Assembly (NCBI GenBank): GCA_947095585.1
Contig: OX352761.1
Coordinates: forward strand, 109,417,890-109,481,889
From: Nephrocerus scutellatus
Lineage: Eukaryota > Arthropoda > Insecta > Diptera > Pipunculidae
Direction: 5' to 3'
DNA length: 64,000 bases
The notes below the pieces were generated by a model, which was not told the DNA's origin, did no database searches, and saw only the letters and a list, made by a program, of their open reading frames with translations. This document shows positions 42,741-54,584 of the stretch, one piece after another. Both the position numbers and the translations under genes were made by a program. Position 1 is the stretch's first letter; every line of letters begins with the position of its first letter.

Positions 42741-45309
42741 TGTTTTTAATTATGTCATGTGTCAAACTACAATGTTATTTGTAGGAGTCGCACCATCCGA
42801 CCAGCCTTAACTAACATAAATAGCATAATTAGTGATTTACATAAAACAATATCTATTATTACTAACTATAGTTGCAATAAATTTGCAACAAATCTAACTC
42901 TAACGATGGCGCTACTTCCAGTAGTCGCACCATACCCGTCTTAACTAACTAACAATGTGCCAAGAATTTAAAAAGCGGATTATCTTAATGTAACTGGAGG
43001 CGTGGGGTAAGTGCTGAGATTTGACAACAACTATTCATGAATAATTCGTAATTCGCTCGATTTTTAAGATTTTTTAAAATTTTGGATTCAAAATAAATAG
43101 TACGCTTGGAGTGGTGTCTTTTTTTTTATACAAACAATGTTGGATCGCAGTTATGTATTAAGATAACATTTTTATCATAACACGTAACTATGATCCACAT
43201 CTCTGCTTATTTGCTGTCCATAACGAATTCCGTATACATTCGCTTCAACGACAAAAAGTTAAACTGTTTCAGATGATTACGAGAATATGCAAAGTGCGAA
43301 AGCCATAAAGTAATAGCTCTCCGCTCCCTCCCTCAACCAATGAGGCACTTTACGATACTTGCGGTTTTTTATGCGAGAATAATAACCATAAACGAACTGT
43401 CATGTGTGTCAATCAATTGCAATTTTCAAAATGCAAAATTAACGGACGCGTCTTGCGTTCCACCGATTCTGGAGGGGCATATGATATTAACCATGCATCG
43501 AAATAAGACCAGTCGACTGGAGAAGCACCAACAAAACCGGCGATTGGCCTCATTGTGTCTCCTTGTCAAGTCGCATGTTTTCAAATTTCTCCGTCGAAAT
43601 TTGCTCATGGAAGGTGCGTGCATGCGTGCATGCGTGCGTGCAATTGGAAGCAGTGTCCGCAAGCAAGGAAACCTCTAATCACCAGGCACATCCATCCAAC
43701 TGTGCTCCGTCGTCTTATTCCACCAAAGCGAAACAGTTAAAACCGTATGGTGGTTTTGGCGGCGGCAGGCTTGCCGATTTCACTACGTCGTTTCAAAAAA
43801 AGAGCCACAAACAAAAAGGACGGCAATTACCTGGAACTTCAGCTCACATTTTCATGCATTGTGCGTCGATCGACAGATCTATCGTCAATACACAGAAATA
43901 ATAATTGACGATTCGTGAAACTGCTGATCTGGCACTGGCATATTGGCATCGAGTTGTCCGGTCGTCAGGCCGCCAAGCGGCGATCGGACATTTCTTTAAG
44001 TCCTGCAAAAGATAAACGAGCAGCAGATGTAGGACATTCGAAAGAGGAAAATATACCTGATATCGCGCTCAAAGCGGACCTCAAAACACACGGCCGTATG
44101 TCAGGAAGTTTGACGTTTTTAAAAATACACTCATGTTCGTGTCAAGTTTGAAATTACCGCTTTTTCACTTCTCTGAGGATTATGGAGCGATCATTATGGT
44201 GTGCTGCGGCTGACACGGCATCTCCTCTGACATCTGACAAATATTTCGCGGCAGTATTTTTTGCACAAAAAAAAACGGAAAAGAGTTTGACAGAAAAAAT
44301 ACTTAATCTTTTTCCATCGCCACAATTCATTGTGGTTCCATGATGAAGGAGTGCATATAATCGCTTTCAAATTAGTAATTGCATCCAAATACATTCGTCG
44401 ATTACTTTCGGGTCCATTCAAACACATGAATGGAAATAAAATTTACTTTAAACTCGCGCAGAAACAATAAGGGACCAACGTGACATTCTTGTGGATCATC
44501 TGATGTTGTAGCTATAAATATTTAGATATGACACTGAAACAGCACTTTCTACTTGATGAATCCGAGTTCAACTGAGATTTTTGACGGACATAAAACCCAA
44601 TTGAACTTAGCATGCCGGCTCATGTTGTCATTCCAACATTCATTATATATTCAATAAATATCATCATTATAATTATATAGCTCCACAACCGGGGTCCGGT
44701 TCTGGCCTCCTGCAAAAAATCTCTACTTCTGTCCTGATTTCGATTTCATCCAGTTCGGCATCCCTAAACTTTAGGCTTTCTGATCCTCTTCACTTATGTG
44801 AGCTAGGTGTCTTGTCGACTGGACTTAATTGTCTTTACGAAGTCGACGTACTAGTAACGGTCGCATAGATTATCATTATAGAGTCTTCGGAATCGGAATA
44901 CTTTCTCGCACACCAGGCAAGCAATTATCCGTAAAAACTTTAGTGGTTAGTACACAAGTCTCAGACCAATGTGTAAGTATACATGCTCATCTGACCATTT
45001 TCTTGTAAAACAGCAGCGTAGATGTTATGGTTGAGTTTCTGGATTTAAAGAGTCTAGTTCCAGACAGAGTAAAGTATGTTATTATTGTTATTGTAAAGCC
45101 TTATGCACTGCAACCTTAAGGTCTATTGTGCATCCCAGATGTTTAACGTTTTATAGGATTGCTCAGTTCCTTTGAAAACGCCACAACATCTCCCAATTTG
45201 GTTGGTTTGTCATTTGGTCAGAGAATTGTATGAGCCTTGAAATGTTTTATTCTTTTCCGGGTGTGGCGGCATATATGAAAAGTATGTGGTCGGATGTTTC
45301 GTTTGGATG
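42741..45309. other. No recognised gene
   Basis: A GCATGCGT-type self-complementary microsatellite lies at about 43616-43640. Overlapping frames at 43340-44151 (up to 112 codons) lack recognisable motifs. A GTACTAGT-rich, GC-moderate block at 44690-44900 shows nothing nameable. Confidence 0.4.
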
Positions 45310-45990
45310 GCCCTGAAAAGGCTAGTCTTATGGAGTGCGAAAATTGGAGAGGCATTTGCGTTCTTCATGCAGTTGCAAAGGTAATAGCCAAAGTAGTACT
45401 TGGGCGAATTAAGGAACATCTGGAAAATGCCGAACAAGCAGGTTTCCGCACTGAATCCTCCTGTGTCGACTATATTAATACCCTGCGGATCATTATTGAA
45501 CAGTGCGTTGTATTCCGGTCACCAATACACCTGCTGTTCATCGATTTTGTGAAGGCGTTTGGCAGTGTCAACAGAAAGTTTATCTGGCTCGCCTTGCGCA
45601 GGAGAGGTATACCCGATAAAATAATAGCTATTACTAAGCCACCTATGATTGCTCTAAATGCTGCATAGAGGAAAGCTGTCAGAGGAATTCGAGATCCTAA
45701 GTGGGGTACGACAAGGTTGCATTTTATCGCCGATACTTTTTTTGTTGGTGATTAGCGATATGCTTCGCGCAGCTTTATCTACTGGAAACGGAGGAATTCG
45801 TTGGACTCTTACATCTCAACTCAAACATCATTACTGCCAAAACCAAAATCATGAACCTCGGCACTAGCTCAATAACTCAAGTTAGCATTGCTGTACAACC
45901 GGTAGAGAGAGTAGAGTGTTTCCAATATCTTGGAAGTATTGTCTTGACCGAAGGTGGAACCGAACAGGACATTTTCAACCGAGAGCTTTA
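45310..45990 (+). pseudogene. Non-LTR family B, RT core relic with internal deletion
   Basis: Reads MECENWRGICVLHAVAKVIA, VVLGRIKEHLENAEQAGFR, SSCVDYINTLRIIIEQCVVF, HLLFIDFVKAFGSVNRKFIW (motif A) to a stop at 45668, then in another frame LSEEFEILSGVRQGCILSPI (motif B) and LFLLVISDMLRAAL. The YADD segment is deleted: the frame jumps near 45830 to NHYCQNQNHEPRH, equivalent to the KTKIMNLGTSS region, then PVERVECFQYLGSIVLTEGG and TEQDIF at about 45900-45985. The copy ends abruptly near 45990. Same family as 28975, 50936-52760 and 54585-56220. Confidence 0.85.
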
Positions 45991-46079
45991 AAATATGTTA
46001 AAGTATTCGGGTTCCTCCTTGTTATCAGCTGGTATATTTGATTCTAGATAGAGCTATGTTGGATCATTCGCCCAGAGGG

Positions 46080-46235
46080 GTGCATTAATGTGCATATTAC
46101 TTTTCGACCGCTCTCTGCATGAAAGCTTTTTGTGCAGCTCTTATGTTTCTGGCAACAATACCAATATCGTGTGCGTAAGCCAGTATTTATATGGACTTAT
46201 AGCGGATTGTTCTATTCGCCTTTACATAAGAGTCC
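46080..46235 (-). pseudogene. Non-LTR family A, RT motif C fragment
   Basis: The minus strand reads YKSIQILAYAHDIGIVARN then RAAQKAFMQRAVEK-like codons. It aligns with LAYADDIDIIGRNQRAVQKA of the copy at 60745. Motif C is YAHD, so the first Asp is lost. Only about 150 bp survive. Confidence 0.65.
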
Positions 46236-49200
46236 ATCGAATAATTATAATTTGGATGATGCTACTGATAACTTAGTTTTATCTGACCAATAACAATCCA
46301 AACTTGTGCGGTTTTGTGAACGGGAAAATTTTTCAAAACTAGCAACTCTTATTTCATAGGTGACCGTCTAAGAATTTCTTAATTTCTTCATCATAACTTA
46401 CAGTCAGTAGCATTATGTAGGTATTGTAAGTTTAAATTTGATTTGCAGTAACGTATATTGCCGAATGACTAATGGTTTTCATGTATCTCCCATGTACACA
46501 AAGAAAGTGAAGATAATGTCTCCGGTACACGTTGTCTAAATAGAAAAACTACAAATATCAGAGAAGGGAAATCCATGTGAAGCACATATTCTGCACTCCC
46601 CAATGTCCCATGCAAGGACTCACATATGAAAGGCATAATTTTCCTTACATCACAAAACCAGTTTAAGTCCTATAGCCATACCTAAGCCCATCACCTAATT
46701 CTGTCAATCAATTTTTCATTCCAACACAAACAATATGCGGCGTTGTTATCCTTGTGATGATTTTACTTTCTTTCTATGGTCGGATCATGTCGTCATCATA
46801 TCATCGTCGAGCTCATCCTCGCCGCTTACTGATGTTGTCCAACCAAATGCAAATATTTACACAAAAACTTACAAACAACCAACAAAAGGATATGAAAAGA
46901 AAAAAAAAAAGAAACTCGTCCTCCGACTGACTCAGAACGAAGCGGCAGAAGCGCAAACTTCTTCCTTCTTTTTGCAAAACTCTTCGCGTCATTCGGAAAT
47001 CCGATAGCGGACATTATAATTAATGATTCACTAATTATTTAGGATTATAGTTTGCGGGACCCACATTAGAAGCAAAAGAAGCAGACAACGAAGCAAAGGT
47101 CTCGCCGCGGTCTATCCCAGTCGCAGTTAGTTGGTTTCCCGTGCGCCCTTGCCATTTGTCTATTCCGGGCTTTAGGATACACTTCTTGTGCGACTCCTTG
47201 TTTTTTTGATTGATGATGGCATTCGGGGAAACAAGATCGTGAAACAGATATGTCAGAAATTGTAGCAATCAAAATGTGTGTAGCTCCCTGTGCGTGTGCG
47301 ATCCTTTCTTTTGTTGTTTTCTTGTTTTCGGCTCTGTGGAAGTTGCCTCGATCCTGATCGCGCTGTTCTATTTGCTTTAGGTAATTCGCGCGAGTAACGC
47401 TATCAAAATGCAAAAAAACCTCCGCTTGCATGAAGTTGCTCCCTTCTCTGTTTAGGAACGTCTTCTTTTGACCGTGGAATGCGATTGCCTCGCGGAAGAG
47501 TATCGAAATTAGATTTACGAATTTTTAATCGCATAGGCAGGAATTGCCATGCCATGCAATGCAGGGAAATCCTCAAGGCTCGATTATCTTTCTGTGTAAG
47601 AATTCGCTGGATTTTCCCCTTCCTTTATCATCGTCGTGTTTTTTTGCTGCAAACAACAACAATGATGACAAAACCACTAAGAAGATTAATTGCTTGATTA
47701 TTAGGCCGCAAACGTTTATTTACATTCCGCGGATTCGGGGATTTAGCTGCTCAGTAAGGAGCACGGAGCAGCAGCAGAAATGATTTCTCGTCTCTGTTGA
47801 TTGTTCCGCTTAAGCATACGACAAAAGGGAATCCGAAATACACGCAAATCATTGATGTATGATGTACGAACGAACGGAATTATGTCCTTTTTTGGGATAC
47901 TTAATGAATTGTTGGCGCATTGCGATGCCATTGAGAGCAGTGGCCATCGATAGTGCGATGTGACTTAATCTTATCGTTCTCCGCACAATTCTCCGCATTT
48001 GACCATCCGATACGAAGGGCATTTGTATGCCGCCTCCACGCTGCTCTAAAGACTCCCGCTCAGAACTACCTTTTAAATCGATCTTGAATGCATCGTCGTC
48101 GTCGATCGCGCTGAACCTCACAATTGTCAGTGAAATTTAATTTTCTCAGGAGGCACAAAACAATTTTAATTAGATTCCCAGATGGTCGTTACCGGGTTTT
48201 TTGGTGTAGCTTCTTACTGGTGGCTTACCGTCTCATGGCGATGCCGGCAATCGTGATCGTAGTTCATTTGGTTAAATGCTTAAATTGCAGGCAAAATATG
48301 CGATTTAATTACTTACAGTCGTTGGCGGCAACGCAGACAGCGGAATCCACTTGCATTTTCATTGGTTCACTGAATTTGTCCACCATTTAAAGTTGGACCT
48401 CGCTGCACGGAGCAGTTTCAGCGGTCGCGGGATTTTTTTTTTATTATTTTAATGAGACTTTCTGCGTTTTCCATTTCCATGGATTTTACTGCAATGAATG
48501 GCGTTACCTTACAAGGACATGTAACGATTTGCTGTTATGATATACACATATATGCAAAGCTCTAACTAAGTCTAGCATATAATATTGCGATTAAATTTAT
48601 CATGTGATGAAAAGTGCAAAAATTAAAAGAAATTCTCCTGTTATGTTCCTATAAAATTTTCAGATTTTTGCAACATAAATTCTGCTTTGGTTACAATGTT
48701 TTTTATAATGAAAGTTGTAAAAGTAAATAATTTAAAAAAAAACAAAAAATTATCTAATTTTCTTAACCTATTAACCGCGGTTGGTTATAATTATACCCAA
48801 AGTTAGAGTACTTTTCAATAAATTCTACCAGGTACCAGGTAATAGGTAGAGCAAATTGGTTTAGTGTATTATATAGAAGAAGAATGAGGCTACATTAGAA
48901 AAAATTGGGAGTGGTGTGGGGGTGTATCTTCAAGCTATAGGGGGTCAAAGTTGAACAAAATTTCAAAACCAGAAAATTGGTATTTGAGAGCCCCTGAAAA
49001 ATTGGGGAAATGAAAAATCAGGAAAACCTTCGAGTACCTATTATCCTGATAGGTCTTCTATCTAATAAAAATATAAAGGTCCGGGTTAGAGAAGTCACCT
49101 GGCACGCAGGTGTGATTTTACCGCTTGGGTATTTTTGTTCCCATTTCGCGCATTGATACTAGAAATACATGATTTTGAATTTTTTTTTCAGTAAAAAAAA

Positions 49201-49422
49201 ACGCAGTTTTAATATCAAAAATGATAGAAAAAGAGTTTATTTAACCAACATTATGAAAAATAGTATCCAATATCATGGTTTATTGCGCTTTTTTGACTTA
49301 AGTCACGTCTTTTGTGGTGCCAACATGAAACTCTACAAAGCATCTTTTTGTGTGAAGGATCATATCACATTTGATGCATCCGTACTCAGTTTTAACGCCA
49401 CCTTTTTTTTATATATTTAAAC
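46236..49422. other. No recognised gene; GC-richer central part
   Basis: Bases 46740-48460 are less AT-rich, with many short frames on both strands (longest 121 codons on minus, 47066-47431, rich in charged residues, not recognised). No transposon motif is seen in that block, so a host promoter, 5' UTR or exon region is possible. 48460-49420 is AT-rich. Confidence 0.4.
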
Positions 49423-49760
49423 TTATTGCCAAGTGAATACTCCCTGAATGACTTGCGCCACGGCAATAAGGTGGGCTAAGCCCTTTATTAAAATTAAGAA
49501 TTAAATCGGAGAAATGTGATTTACAATATATCACATTTCTCACGTTTGTAGCCGGTTTCAATTTTATTTTCTCAGAATTCTCCCTGATTCATTAAAAAGC
49601 GATACGGAAAAAACGTTCACGAAACTAAAACGAGGCGAGTCCAAATGCTTTAATGAATGGATCATGGTCAAGGAAAACTACAAAAAACCTCGACTTCTTT
49701 CTTGAATGCCCACAACTCGACAGTTAATTGTACCGGATTCGTTTGGAGTACCAGGCCTAA
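49423..49760 (+). repeat. LTR-like dispersed repeat L, copy 2
   Basis: Second copy of the 42321 repeat, with the same phrases in the same order. It contains a 14-base local inverted repeat (AGAAATGTGATTTA / ATATCACATTTCTC region, 49512-49543) not kept in copy 1. Downstream 49760-49920 has a frame with IKDERKILTQIELLMI-like codons that might be a gag start, not confirmed. Confidence 0.65.
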
Positions 49761-50020
49761 CAAACGAAAAAGGCACGCACAACTATCGAGCCGATAAGCT
49801 CCAACGCCAAAAACCACATCAAGGATGAGCGAAAAATCTTGACTCAAATTGAGCTCTTGATGATTCTCTGCGGTTCCTCGCAACCTCCTCCGATTCAGGC
49901 CTTTCATGATGATTTGAAATTTGATTCTTTTCTTTTAAATTTATTTGATTTAAAAAGAAATAATTAAAAAATTAAAAATTTAATTCCGAAAAACGACCGA
50001 CTACTACGACAATTAAATTA

Positions 50021-50790
50021 TCATTGAGCACATCGGGCTCGTTTCCCGAGTTTTTCGACGAAATGATCAGTTCGATCCATTCGCTTTGCCATCTGTTGAG
50101 CGTTGGGAACGGATTTACCTTTACCCGAAAGCCTAGGATTTTCCGGAATTGTGACCAAAGATTCAACAAGGAAATCAAATTGGCCCATTGATGGTTCGCC
50201 AGCAGTTTTCCGACAGATGCAATGTAGCTTCCACGCGTTTACCATAGCAGCATCTAAGGCATTTGTAAGCAGTGGTATTTTTGCCACGGACTCGAATACG
50301 ATAATTATTCATCGCATTATCAAACAAATCAACGCCACCCATGCGCTGATTGTATTGATGAATGAGGTGTGCACATTGCTTCAATGCCCAAGAAATTTTA
50401 CATCATTATCACAACAGAATTGTCGTTCCAACGAACTGCGATAATGTTGTTGTTTTTGTCAAAACGAAAGTCTGAGGATCCTCGAGCTTTTTTTTCATAG
50501 ATTTCACCATCAGATGTGCATGATTTGTGCCATTGCCGTAGTACCAGTAGCAAAATATCCCTTCTAAGGCAATGTACACAACAACTTATGGTTGATGTTG
50601 TTGGCCGAGGCTCCAGCATACGGTATAAAAGAGATGCAGTATCGACCAGCTGAAGCTATGATCCAATATTTGTATCCAAATATGATTGGCTTGGCTCTGA
50701 TGAACATTTAAAGCTATGTCGACAATAGCATGCAAACATTTGCTCATCTATTGAGAGGTTATGAACAAAGACACCAAATTGCAAAATTGC
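50021..50790 (-). pseudogene. piggyBac-family transposase relic
   Basis: On the minus strand from 50790: NLSIDEQMFACYCRHSF, then FIRAKPIIFGYKYWI (the catalytic region of piggyBac domains), SSDFRFDKNNNIIAVRWNDN (about 50480), HQYNQRMGGVDLFDNAMNNY (about 50340, containing the GGVD Asp) then RIRVRGKN, and TNALDAAMVNAWKLHCICRK down to a Cys-containing RARCAQ end at 50021. Frames change several times and a stop follows VVIMM, so it is dead. The N-terminal third is missing. piggyBac transposases insert at TTAA; no TIR or TTAA pair was located. Confidence 0.85.
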
Positions 50791-50799
50791 ATGAATTTT

Positions 50800-50935
50800 T
50801 TTTTTATTCGCGCACGCTTCAACCTTCGCATCCTTATAATGCTTGGCACAGCGTGGTCATTAAGGAAGAGGAGGAAAAAAGAGGAGATGTCTATGAGCTT
50901 GTGTTTTGAATGCCTGGTAGCCAGATCAGAGGTAC
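50800..50935 (-). mobile_element. 3' end of CR1/jockey-like element (same family as 18660-19945)
   Basis: CCTTATAATGCTTGGCACAG then CGTGGTCATTAAGGAAG and TTTTGAATGCCTGG parallel CCTTATGATCCTAGGCATAG, CGTGGGCACTAAGG and TTTTGAATGCCTG at 18667-18750 in the same order. It includes the last ORF2 codons and the 3' UTR. It directly abuts family B coding sequence at about 50936, giving a chimeric-looking join. Confidence 0.65.
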
Positions 50936-52760
50936 TGAAATATTTCGTGCACCGGACTAGAAAACCTAAACAAGAGGATCCAGCCCGAAAGCCTGCCTGT
51001 TCGACGTAGAGAGTTGAATCTAAATGCTCCTTTACGCGTTCTGATATGATTCGAGCTATTATTTTGGCTACGGCCGGTAAAACGCATATACCTCTCCAGT
51101 TTCCACAGTCCATCAGATTTCACTTTTTTGGAAGCTTGACCATCATCCCTCGTTTCCACTCTTGGGGAAATTGATCATTTTCCCACGCTATCCGTTTGAG
51201 TGGGTGCAGAAGTTCAGCCGATGTGATTTGCGCCGCTTGGAACATTTCGGCAGGGAGGCCGTAAATACCAACCGCTTTATTTTTCTTTAGAGACTTGATT
51301 GCGGCTGCTATTTCGGTTTTACTGGGAGGTCCAATGCGAATTCGGGAATTTATTTCTTCGAAAAATTCATTAGCGCTTGAGATCATAACGCCATCGTCTA
51401 AGTGGTTAAGGACTGTAGCGAAATGTTCTCTCCGCCTATTGAGCTGCTCCTCATCCGACATCAGAGGATCACCATCTCTTCACTGGATACTGTTTGAAGT
51501 TCCGACCACCATTGAGCTCCTTAGCGATATTATAGACAGTCCTATTGACACCCCTTCTTGCTGCTTCGTCGGACATTGAGGCAAGTGAGTCGATGTACTG
51601 TCGTTTGTCCCGTCTTACACTACGCTGCACTTCTTTTTTTCTTTTTGACACAATATTGGGCTTCTAGCTCTGTACTCTCTACTCTTGAGGGCGCTGCTTT
51701 TTACCGACGTAGGTGCGAGCCCCATTTACAAAACCATTTTTTACAGCAATCCAGTGGACGTCCACGTTATCCTACGGTATGCTGTTAATTATTTCTGCTT
51801 CTTAGGCAAGATGGTCCTTGTATTGTTGACGAACTTCGGGTTCCCTAAACCTACCAGTATTTAACCTGGTAATATTGAGGCAGTTTGAGCTGTTCACGGA
51901 TGCAGTGCGAAGGCGTATGAAAGGTAACATAAGATGTTGATGTAGCTCTTGTCCGATATCGGCTCCACGTCTGTTACGGACGTCTTAAAGACAATTTCTG
52001 AAGCGGCGGCTGATCGCAATGTAATCAATCTGGTTCGATGTTCGCTGCATGTAAGCATGAGACCCAACTGAATTTGTGGCAGGTGTTAAGCTTACAGGGT
52101 ACCTCCAATGACGAGGCGATTGGTATTATAGTAGTCCACATAATGCTCTCCGTTATCGTTTCGATCACCAAGACCGTGAACTCCCATCACTTGCTTAAGC
52201 ATAGTATTGTCGCTTCCTACCTTGGCGTTGAAGTCCCCCATTACCTTTACGATGTCGCCATTAGGCGTTTGGTTATTCACTGAGCCCAAACGACTATAAA
52301 AATTGTCCTTTTAATCATCGGTCGCGTATTCAATCGGACCAAAACATTTTTCATTTTTCATTCATTTTTCATTCATTCATTTTTCATTTTTCTTACTCTA
52401 ATGTAGAATCTAGCCATCAGTATCCGGTCACTGTGAAGTTTCCAAGATATAACGCTGTTTCGTGCTGCCGGAGTTAGCATCAGTCTAACTCCAGACCTCT
52501 GTCCGCTCCCAGCTGATCTACCGGAGTAGAGCATCACAGTATTAATTGTTGGAGAGTTTAATTCTCCGGCATTATATCATACTCAACCCCAAGATGTCTA
52601 TATTATATCACATAAACTCACGCCTTAATTGGAGGAATCTGGCGTTTTGCGGTTCTTCCTGTAGTGAGTCGAGGAGGGTCTTAACGTTCCCGAATCCGAT
52701 CGTTGTCCATGTACGATAGCTAAAGTTCGTCAACAAAGTATCCGACCGTATCCGCGAGGC
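50936..52760 (-). pseudogene. Non-LTR family B, endonuclease plus RT (most complete 5' copy)
   Basis: Minus strand from 52760: GFGNVKTLLDSLQEEPQNAR then LQLRREFM, NIDILGLS, a CDALLR/SGRSAG-like block, and KVMGDFNAKVGSDNTMLKQV then HGLGDRNDNGEHYVDYYNTN, i.e. an APE-type endonuclease with the conserved GDFNAK box. The linker follows (VQRSVRRDKRQYIDSLA, NRTVYNIAKELNG), then RT fingers KKNKAVGIYGLPAEMFQAAQ, AWENDQFPQEWKRGMMVKLP and GNWRGICVLPAVAKIIARII, VEQAGFRAGSSC. It stops there at about 50936. A TTTTTCATTCATTT microrepeat lies at 52344-52393. Multiple stops and frameshifts; RT palm missing. Confidence 0.85.
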
Positions 52761-54584
52761 ATTGTATTACGTTTCAGAGCAATTGGGTTTTTTACGCTTG
52801 CGGCTCGCTGGGTCACAGATCAACTGTGGCGCAGAAGGCTCTCCATACGCCCTCTTCCGTTTGCAATTTCCAGAGAACCGCACAGATGGCACCACTAGGT
52901 GCCTCTGTTAGTAAGTAGAACTTACTAACACCGGCCGCATAAATTTAGCAATATACCTTAATGGGCGCAACCTGGGAATTGGATTATGTAGACATAACCA
53001 AAATTATACCATCAGATGTGAACAAAAAGCAATTTTTGGTTCAGTCTAACATAGGGTCTGGTGAATGGCGCTGGGCTTTCAACTTCAACAAACGTTCTTG
53101 GGCAAACGTTAACTTCATTGCACATAATTACCTTATAAGCGCCCTGTAAATGAATAAAGCAAACAAAGAAAATTTTGTTGTAGCACTTTAGTTTGGTTTG
53201 TGTGCTCATCTCCCGCGTGTTAACTGTTGTGCAGTTATTTAATTAAAACTTCAATACAAATTGAATAATTTTTCATATTAATTTTCCAAATCATTGAAGC
53301 AATACATTGATTTATGAAACTTATATTTTAATACTTCTTGTAAGCTAGATGCTGTTAGATTACAGCAGATAAGTAATAGCATCAATCACCTTGTCAACTC
53401 TACTAGAAGTATCCAATCACAGATAAAGCAAATCGAATTAGACATTGATATCCACAAACTACGACGTTGATTGCAATAGTTAGAGGGTGTCTTGGGTTTT
53501 CGGACTGACATCATAACTCGTTGATACTCCATCAAATTCGAGCAGTGGGAGAGATCGGGTTGGTTTGAAAAATTATCCAACACATATCCACCGCAAAATA
53601 AATGTATAATCAGCGTATAATCAGGGGAAAATCGGAAGCTCTACGAACAGCGCGGGTGTAAGTTGCTTATTATAGTTTCAAAAAACAAACCCAAATAGGC
53701 CCACAGGCGAGGAGCTGACCTGAGCATTTTAACTCCGACACCCTAAGCGCCGTACGAGTCGTTCAGTCGAGTCGATCTTCATCATCATTAAACACGAAGC
53801 TTGTCGCCTCATTAGACGATTCATGTGCCAAATTGTGTAGTTGGTACTGGGGCCGGCCTGCTTATAGTGGTAGGCTACACTTAACCCTTCACCATCACAG
53901 ATCGAGCTTCTTTTATTATTTAAATTGTCATTTCATTCATTATTGTGTCAATGTGTGTAAGGGGGAAACGTCGCCGGAAATCCTTGTGAAAATCCTTAAA
54001 ACTACTCATGTATTTTATATTTGTGTGGTAGTAGTAAGTAGTCGTATAGGTGATGTGTACTCAACAAAAAGTGGTTGTGGTGGCGGCAATAAACGGTCGC
54101 ATAGATAGATGGATGGATGAATGGATGATTCGAATGGACATAGCGGCGACGGTTGTCGTGCGATGGCACGAGATGGTTACTATCTACTCCTTTGTATTAG
54201 ATATAAAGATTGAATCCCGCAACCGAAAGAAAAGTAAATTTTCAAATCCTGTCACAATGCCAGCACAGTTGACCTAACTCATTTGTGACAAAGAAAACTT
54301 GTCCCGCAGCTATAATTTCATATTTACTAATTTACATGTATATATATATATATATATCATTAATATAGACATATATGGATATGTTAGTAAATGTACACGC
54401 CATAGCAAAGATTTTAGGTTGACAAGCTCAGTGTTGCCATTCTGCAAAGGTGAAATGGAACAAAAAGTTTGCGTTTGCTTGTCTTTTAATAATTTTAGAA
54501 ATTTCAGGTTTTGGCCGTTACACTAAACTTGACGTTTATGGCTTTTAATCAGAAAACTTTCAAATATCTCATTGTTATCTACAC
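52761..54584. other. Possible family B 5' UTR, then no recognised gene
   Basis: 52761-52930 is GC-richer and may be the family B 5' UTR. It holds two small dyads: GGCACC-ACTA-GGTGCC (52889-52904) and GTTAGTAAG-TAGAA-CTTACTAAC (52907-52929). 52930-54584 is AT-rich with a TA tract (54339-54358) and GATG-type repeats near 54100-54130; nothing nameable. Confidence 0.4.

Noticed and set aside
46080..46276. 62-codon plus-strand frame
   Set aside because: It is antisense to a family A RT motif C fragment on the minus strand.
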